Positions 1 through 9,376 of a DNA stretch of 64,000 bases are shown here, one piece after another. Where the stretch lies: positions 3,224,001 to 3,288,000 of the forward strand of contig CP110631.1 in NCBI GenBank assembly GCA_026210745.1, written 5' to 3'. How positions within the stretch are numbered: the stretch's first letter is position 1; every line of letters begins with the position of its first letter. This DNA comes from Exobasidium rhododendri (Eukaryota > Basidiomycota > Exobasidiomycetes > Exobasidiales > Exobasidiaceae). The notes under the pieces were generated by a model. The model saw only the letters and a list, made by a program, of their open reading frames with translations, was not told the DNA's origin and made no database searches. The translations under genes were made by a program, and so were the position numbers.

Positions 1-649
1 CAGCCATAGCGATCAGTGGACTCGAGTAAAGACATACCGGTGACTATAGCACCCCCAAATCTTACCTCATCACGATTGCATTTTGACTTCCTCCTTCGAC
101 TGCGCAATTAAAAAAAAGAAGCTAAACGACGAGGAACACTTCCATTCGAGACAGGCCTCACTTACCATGGCAGACAGCTCAGTCTGGCCATGCCGACCAT
201 GCTCTTGCCTGTATGACCGCTGTTGCTCTGCATCTTGAGCGTTCCCTCGAGAGCAAGGGTGAGCGGTTTCAATTTGGCAGCAAGCCGTGCGAAGTTACCA
301 AAGATGGAGGTCAGGACGAACGCGTCATGAAGTCCAGGATCTTAATTTAATCTGGAGTCGATTAGAACGTCTCTCTACACGCATTCAGAACGCAAAGCCG
401 GGCAGCAGAAATCTTGCCCTCCCACATTGTCATTCGTCGGCCATAGCATGTATAGTCGGGATCGACACGGCTACACGGATCATAGGTATCAAGATCTACG
501 ACGCGGACAAATCCCAAAGAAGGTCCTACATCGTCCCCGCAAACTTTCTTTTAATTGCATTCACCGGGCAAGTATCACATATCGTTACATGCTAGATTCC
601 CTTCAAAGCCGGAGATTCAAGAGCAGACTGCAACAAGATCCACCATTAC
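1..649. other. Left edge, no confident gene
   Basis: Both strands carry short open stretches here but none matches a family I know. On the minus strand, roughly 340 down to 162, a stretch reads as a plausible protein C-terminus ending in a leucine- and methionine-rich segment (..GMARLSCLPW) followed by a stop. On the plus strand, 183-350 is open after a possible acceptor and could be the last exon of a gene entering from the left. The two readings exclude each other as coding. Part of the segment next to 650 must be the 3' UTR of SNU13. Confidence 0.3.
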
Positions 650-1216
650 TCAAATGAGAAGTCTCTCGATCTAGATGGGAAAAGGGAAAATCACGAAGGA
701 GTCAGCTTACATATTCAGTGAACGACCTCCTGCCTCTGCATTTGCTACTAGTAACTCACAGCTAATTTGACAGTTTGAATCTGGCTTTGCAGCTCACGAG
801 CTTCATTCGTCGTGACACTGGCAGCTACGACTGGGCGAGAAACACCGCAAGCACGGCCAAGAGCGGTCTTGGAGGGAACGAAGACGTAGGGGACGTTCTG
901 TTGGAAAAAGAGGCAAAAGGGCATATTTTAGTTTAGCTATAGATATAGTCCTCATCACGTCCCCTCTTCTGTCCCCTCTTCTGTGACTCACCTTATCTTC
1001 ACAAAGCAAAGGAAGATGTAGCACAATCTCGATTGGCTCTACATCTGCCGTCATGACAATGAACTCAGCAATACCTCGATTGAGCGTCTTCGTTGCTTCA
1101 TTGGCTCCCTTCTTTAGCTGCTTGTAGTGTGATGCCTGTTGCACCAAGTCCAAGATCTGATTGGTGAGCGCTGCATCAGCTAATGGGAAAGCTTTGGGGT
1201 TGGTTTCCGTAGACAT
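650..1216 (-). CDS. SNU13: SNU13 / 15.5K L7Ae-family RNA-binding protein
   Basis: This is a 127-residue nuclear RNA-binding protein of the L7Ae/L30e family. It binds kink-turns in U4 snRNA (spliceosomal tri-snRNP) and in box C/D snoRNAs. Exons, read on the minus strand, are 1216-992, 897-760 and 670-650; junctions keep phase and use gtgagt donors with cag/tag acceptors. The sequence shows the family core: [20 protein letters not shown], then [13 protein letters not shown] (the RNA-contacting loop), [30 protein letters not shown], and the terminal IERLLI carried by a 21-nt last exon. Length matches the usual 126-128 residues. The start is the first ATG in frame (1216). It diverges from the HAD phosphatase gene at 1585. 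The identity is firm; the closely related NHP2 is excluded by the near-perfect 15.5K-type core. Confidence 0.96.
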
Positions 1217-1584
1217 GATCGGAGACGGCAAAGAGACTTTGTAAAAAGAGGGCGAGTTTTTGTATGTTTGTTAAATTCTTTGATGAGAAGAATAAGACCT
1301 CACACGAATCGGATCACGGCTGTGGACAGTGGAGACAGGGAAGGTCAGCTGATGCAATGTACTCGCCGGCTCTAATGATCACTCACGTCGTTGGAAAAGG
1401 ATCGGTAAGATAGGTGTAAATGTAAGGGCAGGAGCCTGAGCGGTCGAGAAGAAGATGAGTTCACACAAAACGATTGGAAAATTCTGTATCGTAGCACGTG
1501 ACGCGCCCCAGAAGTCTGTGCGTTCGAGCCAGATAAGCGCCCAATTCAGACCTTTGCAACTTGTTCATCACCCGGTACACCCTA
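1217..1584. promoter_or_regulatory. Shared divergent promoter, SNU13 / HAD phosphatase
   Basis: This 368-bp gap lies between two divergent start codons, so it must hold both promoters and 5' leaders. It contains a palindromic E-box at 1495-1502 (CACGTGAC), the core recognised by fungal bHLH factors of the Cbf1 type. No other feature is evident. Confidence 0.5.
1495..1502. promoter_or_regulatory. CACGTG E-box
   Basis: The octamer CACGTGAC lies about 280 bp upstream of SNU13 and 85 bp upstream of the phosphatase start. Cbf1-like factors bind this core. Assignment is by motif only; a chance hit is possible. Confidence 0.3.
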
Positions 1585-3142
1585 ATGGCAGCAATTACCC
1601 GCTTTGCAGCTCCGGTGTACAAGAGGGAGCTTACTAGACTCATCAATGGCATCCCTTATCGGCAATTGAGTTCATCAGCGTGCACGTCAAAGCAAGTAGC
1701 TTTTGCATTTGAGTTAGTGAGGAGAAGAAGGTGAAGAAGCATGCGTCCTGGACTTTTTCCCCTGACATATCGTATAATTCTCACTAGTATTGATGGCGTA
1801 CTGAAGGCTGGTCATAACGTCCTCCCTGCGGCTATTCGAGCGTTGAGCATACTTGAAGGAAACAACTCTTTAAAGAAGAAAGTTCCGTACATCTTCATCA
1901 CAAATGGGGGAGGAATTGCCGAGACAGATCGTGCTCAGAATTTGTCCAGAGAGCTGCAAGTCGAGGTAAGGGCGGTAGGAGCAAGCGTTCTATATCATGT
2001 CGCGAAGCTCATACTGTTCCTTTTTTTGCCTAGGTGTCTCCTCACCAAGTAGTGCAAGCACATACCGTCATGCAATCGTTGTCGAAGAGATTTGGTGAAA
2101 AGCCAATTCTCATGATTGGCGGACCCGATAATCCTCCAGGAGCATGTCGAGAGATCATGAAGGAGTGAGTATGATTGCTGATTAGGTGCGATCTCTCTTA
2201 GTGACACCACACGATTGCGCCTATTTCAGCTATGGGTTCAAAGACGTCTACACAGCTCATGACATACACACATGGCAAAGGTCATCTTGGCCGTTCAGCC
2301 GACCACAGGCTAAACAGGAGAAGAGTATTAGGGTGAGGGATACAGTAGAGGACTGGAGGAGCTTCGCTATCTGAAGAAACTGATCCCGGTGCATTCGTAT
2401 TCCCCAGCTGGCTGATTTCACCCAGGTACACTTTTCTGCGGTGCTGGTCTTTCACGATAGTCGAGATTGGGGTCGCGACATTCAGGTGTGTGCAATACTT
2501 TCTGGAGATTGTGAAGATAAAGAAGGCAGAGCTGATCACTCTTCGGTCTACCTTTCTTTCAGTATATGTGCGATGTCTTGCGCTCACCGAGCGGAGCAAT
2601 GGGAACTGTGGGTAATGACAAGCATCCACAACCTTTCTTGGCCTTTTCTCATGGCGATCTTCTCTGGGGCAATGATTTCGCTACCTCTCGCTTCGGTCAG
2701 GGTGCCTTTCAAACAGCATTTCGAGCAGTCTATGAAGAGACGAGTGGCAGGAAGCTCGAGGCAACAACGTTCGGCAAGCCACAAAAGTTGACGTACGAGT
2801 ATGCTAATGAGCTTCTCAAGGAGAAAGTGCTGATGATGGAAGGGAAAGTAGAAGATCTGAATGTTTGGATGGTGGGTGACAATCCCGCGTCGGATATTGC
2901 CGGAGCGAATGACTTCGGTTGGAAGTCTGCCCTGGTAAGTCTTGTCACAGCCCAAAGATGAGCGCTCATAATTTGTCACGACATCTAACAGCAGTTCTTT
3001 CTTTTCCGGGCATTACCAGGTCCGCACAGGCGTTTACCGAAGTGAGACCGGCCCTCCCGCGCATTCACCTTCGATCTTGGTCGACAATGTAGAGGTTGCC
3101 GTGAGGGAAGCTCTCTCACGAGAATGGCAGATAGAAGTTTGA
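1585..3142 (+). CDS. CECR5-like mitochondrial HAD-family phosphatase
   Basis: This is a predicted hydrolase of the HAD superfamily, subclass IIA, of the CECR5/HDHD5 type; the substrate is unknown. Exons are 1585-1712, 1788-1965, 2034-2164, 2230-2332, 2408-2485, 2563-2934 and 3020-3142, giving 370 residues. The first exon encodes an arginine- and serine-bearing N-terminus (MAAITRFAAPVYKRELTR..) that looks like a mitochondrial presequence. Exon 1 joins to exon 2 as FAFDIDGVLKAG, the HAD motif I with the nucleophilic Asp. Motif II is in FITNGGG. LVFHDSRDWGRDIQ is typical of CECR5 proteins. WMVGDNPASDIAGAND is motif IV. All junctions keep phase. The upstream methionine at 1741 lies inside intron 1 and is not the start. 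Family identity is strong; the biochemical role is not known. Confidence 0.9.
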
Positions 3143-3731
3143 AAGTTCTGACTTGGACTCTGTCAGATGGGGCAAGACATCCGGGTGGCACAAAAGAGTC
3201 ACCATAAACACCTCACCGGTCGTAGGGCGGGGGCTGTTCTTAAGCAATGATCAGCGAGCATCGACCGCGAGGGGAGCGCGAGTACCCTACCAGTTATCAA
3301 AATGTTTCGCGCTAGAAATCATACTTTGACAAATTGAATACAGTACTAGTAGTAATCACTATCTGGTCTTCTGCCCTTGCTTTATGTATACTATTATCAG
3401 TTCGAAGTCTGAAACAATATGAACGCTTATTTTCCGAATTTGCGAATACATTGGCCTCTTTCCCCTTTTGCCTCTCAACTGAAGAGGTCCCCCCCTTGAT
3501 GCTTGAGTGTGTGTGTGTGTGCAAAAGGTGCACTCAATAGGTCATGCGGATAATTGGTACCTTCTCGGTTTGAAATCGAGGGCTAAAAAGAGCAATACTG
3601 TAAACTGGAAATCTTCTCAAGTGTGTAGGAAGTATATCTTGGCTCTAAGTACCTGCTTGTAAAAATCGCACTACCTCCCTCTTCACCCCCTCCTGTCCTC
3701 TCCTCAAGCTCTGGTATCTTGAACAGCTGCA
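3143..3731 (+). other. Intergenic, HAD phosphatase to ZIP transporter
   Basis: This 589-bp stretch carries the 3' UTR of the phosphatase and the promoter/leader of the transporter. It includes a short GT run (about 3506-3520) and a pyrimidine-rich tract just before the ATG (about 3672-3700), as is usual for fungal promoters. I see no coding or RNA gene. Confidence 0.5.
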
Positions 3732-5012
3732 ATGGACGAGACAGTGAGCTGCAGTGGTGCTCGAACAGATGCCTTCAGCGGAAGCATAGGATTGGTGAGT
3801 GCCAGCCAATCGAAGTGACATTATTTACAGCTAGGATCGAGTTTCTCACCTTTACTTGCCGCAATGACGTTGTTGTTGATCGTTAGCGAGTCGGTGCCAT
3901 CTTCATTCTCCTGGCTTCCTCTGCCTTTACGACCCTATTTCCAGTCGTCACGAAAAGATCACCCAAGATCAACATACCCAATTATATCTTTGAGGGGTGC
4001 AAGTACTTTGGATCGGGAGTCATCATTGCAACTGCATTCATTCATCTCTTGGCACCTGGAGCGGATGAACTTTCATCGCCCTGTCTGAGTTCTGCTTTTC
4101 AAAATTATGACTTTGCTTTTGCATTCAGTATGATTGCCGTCTTTGCTACCTTTCTCGTGGAATTGGTAGCATTTCGAGTCGGGGCTCAATTTGCTCAATC
4201 ATTGGCGTATGATCCACACGTAGGAGGTCACCATCACGCTGCCGAGCATCACAATGACGCTCTTTCAGCTCGCCAACACGAACATCATCACAATCACAGT
4301 GCAGCATTGGAAGCAAAAGATAAGATCAAGGACGGATCTGCTTCGAGTGCTGATGAAGTCGATGTAGAGCAAGTTGGCCAATTGACAAAGTATGCGTCGC
4401 AAGATACACTTTCGGCCGCTGCAAGTGAGATACTGGGAGTCGCCATCCTGGAGTTTGGTGTAATCTTCCGTAAGTGGAATCCAGCAGCAAAGATGGCTGG
4501 CCACACCTCAGTCTTATACATTTGCTGATCGATCTTCCCACACCCCCTCTCTCGTGCTCTGATCTTTCTCCCGCTCAGACTCTGTCATTATTGGTCTCAC
4601 CTTAGGTACAACAAACGACTTCACCATCCTCTTCATCGTCATCATCTTTCATCAGATGTTCGAGGGTCTTGGATTAGGTACCCGACTAGCACTCCTACCG
4701 CTTGGGCCCTCGTCATGGATACCGTACCTGGGTGCTCTAGCCTATGCTCTTGTCACACCTATTGGATTAGCCATAGGACTTGGTATCCGAACATCGTACA
4801 ACGCAGAAAGCGCAACAGCGAACTATGTCACGGGCACGTTTGACTCGGTGTCAAGTGGCATCCTACTCTACACAGGACTGGTGGAGTTGCTTGCCCACGA
4901 ATTCATCTTCAATGAAAAGATGAGGAAAGCTCCCCTTCCAAAGGTCTTTCTCGCTGTCGGTGAAATGCTAGCTGGAGCTGGTATAATGGCACTTCTCGGT
5001 CGATGGGCGTAG
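3732..5012 (+). CDS. ZIP-family zinc/iron transporter
   Basis: This is a membrane importer of divalent metals (ZIP/SLC39 family, Zrt1/Zrt2-like), 359 residues. Exons are 3732-3794, 3887-4469 and 4579-5012. Exon 2 encodes the first helices (RVGAIFILLASSAFTTLFPV) and the characteristic GSGVIIATAFIHLLAPG segment with the metal-site His. A long cytosolic loop between TM3 and TM4 is rich in histidine (runs such as HHHAAEHH and HEHHHNH), the usual metal-sensing loop. Exon 3 starts inside the conserved EFGVIFHSVIIGLTLG helix with both metal-ligand histidine/glutamate positions, then HQMFEGLGLGTR, another signature. The C-terminus ends in LLGRWA, as fungal ZIPs do. Whether it is plasma-membrane zinc uptake or vacuolar export cannot be read from sequence. 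Confidence 0.94.
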
Positions 5013-5168
5013 ACGTCATATCATTATCTTTCTTTCAAGGCATTCTTTCCTCTCTCTTCCCCCATCCCCCTCTAGACATGTACTTTTAGCTCTCTTCCCA
5101 CATATCTCTCTCGAGAAGACTCTCTTCAGCAACCTGTACCGCTCTGTGTCAGCTCGTCTCAGCGATAG

Positions 5169-5174
5169 AATAAA
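5169..5174 (+). terminator. AATAAA polyadenylation-like signal
   Basis: AATAAA lies 157 nt past the ZIP stop codon and about 105 nt before the end of the convergent NTO1 gene. It is a candidate poly(A) signal for the transporter; motif only. Confidence 0.35.
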
Positions 5175-5279
5175 GTATCAGCATTAGTGTGGCTGCGATG
5201 TGGCATGTGATTCTCTCATGTTCTGTTGATGTGTGTAAGGTGAATGGTATATATTATTTTGTGCAGTACAGACGTCTCG

Positions 5280-8200
5280 TCAGGCCTCTTTCACCGCTTT
5301 GGCCCTCTCAAAGGCGTCTCTGACTCGCTTTCGATCATGTTTTTTGCATCCCCTGAGCATCTGCTGGTCCAATTCGACATTTTCCAGTAGCAGCTTGAGT
5401 CTATTGGAAGATATCCAAGCGAAACTCTTGGCTTCGTCGAAGAATCGCACCAACAGTAGAGGGCCGTCTCCGTCTCTGACCGCGGAAGTACTCTCCTCCT
5501 GTCGAACGTTCTCGGGTACCACATCGGACTGCTCATCGAAGATTTCTGCTGGATAGAAGGAATGCCCTGCCACCTTTGCCCAGCACAGAGTGAAAGGCGA
5601 CATCTCGCCTCGAATATTCTTCCTCTTCTTCTTCTTCTTCATCTTCTTTACCTCTTTGCTTCTTTCCTTGCCGTCGTTCACCTTTCGACGTTTCGAAGCG
5701 AGCGGCGGTACCTCGGTGAATTCAGGGAATTTCCCACCTCGACTAAATGGTGATGTCACAACGTCGTCTTTTTCTTTCCTTTTCCGATTGTAAGCACGAC
5801 GAACCGGCAAGCTTGTATTGCCGCATTCTCCCTCTGTCGACTCGGATAATTCGCTCGAGTAATCCTGTGGAGGCGTCTCCCGGTGAGCCGTCCCTTGGTC
5901 AGGTACACCTTGAGCGACGGAGTTTAGGTTCACACGACTTCTTTTGCTTCCACTCGGCAAGACCCAGCCAGAGTTGAAGAGCGTAAAGGAGTCTTTGCTA
6001 TTTACTTGGCTGACTTCAAGCTTGCTCGAGAAGGTGTCGTCCCCCACGTCTTCGTCTTCGTCATCATCATCATCATCATCGTACTTCGGCAGCTTGATGA
6101 CCTCCCCCCCTGCCTGCTTCAATGATACTCTTTTCCTTCTGGCTTCATTCGCTGCCCTAGAGGCATTTAATGCGCTACTTCGCTTTGATCGGCTCGACAA
6201 TATACTCGTCTTGAGGGCCGAGGCTTCTCCTTTTCCTTCTTGTCGCGAATTTTGCTCCTCCCACTCATCTGCATTCCCCTCCTCCTCTTCCTCCTCCTCC
6301 CGCTCCTCCACTTTCAGTCTCCCTTCCCCAGCCACGCCACTCTCTCTTCCCTCTCTTCTCCTCTGAGCAGCCACGCGGCTCCTATCACTTCGAGCAGCCC
6401 TATCGCTCGCTTTCCGTGCCTGTGCACTGCCTCTGACATTCCCGTACTGCTCGACAGGTGTAGTGTCCAAGACAGGATCAACTGTGTAGTATTGTCGTGT
6501 CAACTCTTCGATTGCATTTGGACAGTCACTGACACCAGGCTGACCGTCATCACCAATATAATCTTCCAGCAAAGCGAGGATGTCGTCTTCGGCTTCCAGT
6601 TGCAAGTCCTTGTCATCTCCATGAAACGAGTGAATCTGATCGAGTCCATCAAAAATTGGCTCAGCGACTTTCTTGATTCGAGCGGCCGTTCGATGATAGT
6701 GCGTGTCGATACTGTTGTACAGCATAGCATTGTCGAGCACCAAGTGAACATCTGCCTTGAACTCTCCAACACTAGCATAGCGAAGATCATCAATCTTGGC
6801 TGATATCGAGGTCCAGTCCATCGGTCGCTTGATCACATCGTAGTAGTCTGGTACCTTTTGAAGCGAGACAGGGTGCAGGAAGAGAGAAGTCCGGTCGATG
6901 CTCGACACCCTCTCCAACACTTTGCGAAGTAGATCATGATAGGGAAACAAGATGGCATCGATTAAAGTCTTGCGTATCAATTGTACCTGCCTCAACTTTT
7001 CCTTTTCTCTCTTTCGAACCAACTCGGCGAGCATTCGAACCTTTTCTAGATCTTCTCGTAATCGTAATTGGAATTGCAACTTTTGTATCCTTTCGCCATC
7101 GCTTTGCTCCTTGTTACTCGTGCTCGCAGTCCACGGTTCTAGATGAAGTCTCTTGAGTAGCGGTGCACCTCGTCGGGCTTCCCTTTTCAAGCTCCAAAAT
7201 TTGGCAATTTGGATGGCAAGCTGAGCTTTCTTTCGAACGTGCAATCGAGAAATGTGTTCTAGAACCCGATTCAGCACGTACACCGGCACAAGTGACGGAC
7301 CAGCTCGATACGACTTCTTGTACGCTCGAGCGCTCTTTTTGCGACTAGGTGCAGTCGACACGACAGTCGCTTGAGGCGTAGTAGCGGCGCTCTTACGATG
7401 ATGCTGATGATCACCATGTCGCAGAGGAGACTCGCTTCTTGGCTGACTAGTCGCATCCTCAAACAGATCCCGTTCGTCTTCCTCTTCTCTTTGGCGAGCT
7501 CGCTGAGCCCGAACTGACTTTGGCACATGTTTGTGACACCAAGCTCGTAGCACGTCCGTCGATTCTTCATCATCGCTATCTACTTCTTGACTGTGTGTCA
7601 CCCTTTGACGTTGACTTTTGAGTAGCAGGCTTGCCCTTCGAGCGCAAGTAACGTGAAAAGCAGTAAAGCAGTTCTTTTTGTCGCACTGAATGCATGCTCC
7701 ATTCTTATGCTTGCACAGGTAGCACTGTAGTCTCCACCTTGCTTTTGGTATTCTCTCCACGCTATCGATCGGTTCCATGTACACTTGATTACTCACGCCC
7801 GTCTCCGGGATCCACATAGCGCAGAGCAGATGTGCCCATTTGCCTTGCGTCGTCTGCTTGAATGCACCTCCTTCGTGTGGGCACAGGACGCAAGAGATTG
7901 CTCGATCTGGTGAAACTGTACATTTACGACACAGCCACTGTCCTTCGGGAATGTAAGGGATGCCATAGCAGTCTGTGTGGAAACGGGAGAGAAAGGTCGT
8001 TCAGGTACGTCGAAAGGGAGAGATCGCTCTATTGGCCGCCCGTGGATCATTCCCTCACCCTGGTGTACTGCCAAATTACAGCCATCGCAAAAGACAATCG
8101 CGTTGGAATTTTCGCACTCGCCGTCGTCGCAAATGGCACACTCGATGTCTTCGCTCGAGTCACCAAGCGGCTTTCCATCCGCTCCTAAGGCGATAGGGGC

Positions 8201-8675
8201 AGGCTTGACAGGTATTCGTTTCATCAAGTCGAACCATTCCTTTTCCAGGCGATCAATGATGATCTCAAAGACTTCATACGATATCGTGTCCATCTGATCT
8301 CGCCTTCGTTCCACATTCAACGCATCGAGCCATTCTTGGTCTGCAACAGGATATGACGACGTCCTCCATCTCATCAGAGGTAGTCCTCACTACAGCACGC
8401 AGCTCTGCCAGCTTCTCTCACTCACCTTGCTCATCCATGTCATATTCGACCTGTTTGTTGAGCTCGCTCTCAATGGGCTCTACATAGCGCAAATAATGCT
8501 CCGGCTTCTCAAATTCGGTGCCGTTGTTGAAGCCAAAATTGATGTGTTGCAGATCTTGTACACCAGCTGGGATGAGAAGTTGATTTGCTTCTTGTTCTGG
8601 AATCTTTCGAAACGAGACTTTTGGCAGAGAAGAAGCAAGCGGTATGTTATTAGGAGGTTGGTGAGGAACGGGCAT
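5280..8675 (-). CDS. NTO1: NTO1 / BRPF-like PHD-bromodomain-PWWP scaffold
   Basis: This is a chromatin reader and scaffold of the BRPF/Nto1 family. It holds together an H3-acetylating MYST complex (NuA3 in yeast). Exons on the minus strand are 8675-8426, 8340-8059 and 7972-5280, giving 1074 residues. In order: an enhancer-of-polycomb-like N-terminus (about 1-125); a PHD finger (about 145-190: ECAICDDG, FCDGCNLAVHQ, WLCRKC) split by intron 2; an extended PHD (CVLCPHEGGAFKQT, HLLCAMWIPE, CYLCKHKNGACIQC, FHVTCARRA; to about 300); a bromodomain (about 515-620) with the acetyl-lysine-binding Asn in AMLYN; a long acidic and basic disordered stretch; and a C-terminal PWWP domain (about 967-1050, starting FTLCWAKVAGHSFYPAE). 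It is head-to-head with YTA7, another bromodomain chromatin protein. Confidence 0.94.
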
Positions 8676-9376
8676 GCTGGCCTGCAGCCTGACTTTTTAG
8701 ATGCGATCAAGTGCCGTATAGAGCATAGCCACCTCCACCAGATCGCTAGTGGGAGAGCAAGGAGAGAAGAGCTTTCGGCGTCCAAAAGAGATAGGAACAG
8801 TGCAGTGAACCAGAGAGGCAGGTCTCTTATGGCTCTTTCTCGCGAGCGTCCTCCTTTATTCTAGGAGAATCCTACACCAACGCGACCTTGTATACGTAAA
8901 CATAAAGTGCAACAACTAGTGGGGGGAACGAGCGCGTTGAGGTAGGCTTAGTAAGCAGAGCACGCACGTGTCTTGTAGTCGCGTCAAGAGAACAGATGGA
9001 GCACAAGACGATTATAGCATTCCACTTCAAGGTCCACTTTTACGTACAGTAGCCAGGCCATCCTGATCACTCATTGCTGAGGATATCGGACTTCATAGAC
9101 GCTTTGCATAGCGACGCTCATATCATTCACCAAGACAGTTCAATAAACACTCACGCATACGCTGATACTAGTCTGCACGATTGCAGACTGATCTATCGTC
9201 TCGGCATTCTCCCAAATAAAGCAGAGCAGTGCTCAGTGTCACCTTGAGTCAGTAAGTCGGGCCGACCAACGGCTCCACTACACTGGGGCATCGCGTAAAG
9301 CGCCGTGCGTTCCACTTCCCAGCCGGAGAGGACATCTCTGAGAGAACGTCATAGCTAGCCACTTCGATATCACGAC
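8676..9376. promoter_or_regulatory. Shared divergent promoter, NTO1 / YTA7
   Basis: This 701-bp region separates the start codons of two divergent chromatin-regulator genes. It must carry both promoters. No open frame of note and no RNA gene were seen. Confidence 0.5.

Noticed and set aside
1741-2052. HAD phosphatase starting at the ATG at 1741
   Set aside because: This ATG lies inside intron 1; starting there would lose the catalytic Asp, whereas splicing from 1585 restores it together with a presequence.
3560-3590. tRNA-like fragment (GGTTTGAAATCGA)
   Set aside because: The flanking sequence does not fold into acceptor or anticodon stems; judged a chance match.
5944-6366. Serine-rich plus-strand frame opposite NTO1
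   Set aside because: It is the reverse complement of the acidic Asp/Glu tract of NTO1, which gives poly-Ser on the other strand.
8427-8864. Plus-strand frames overlapping the NTO1 5' end
   Set aside because: They are shadows of the minus-strand gene and its promoter; no motif, and codon pattern follows the opposite strand.
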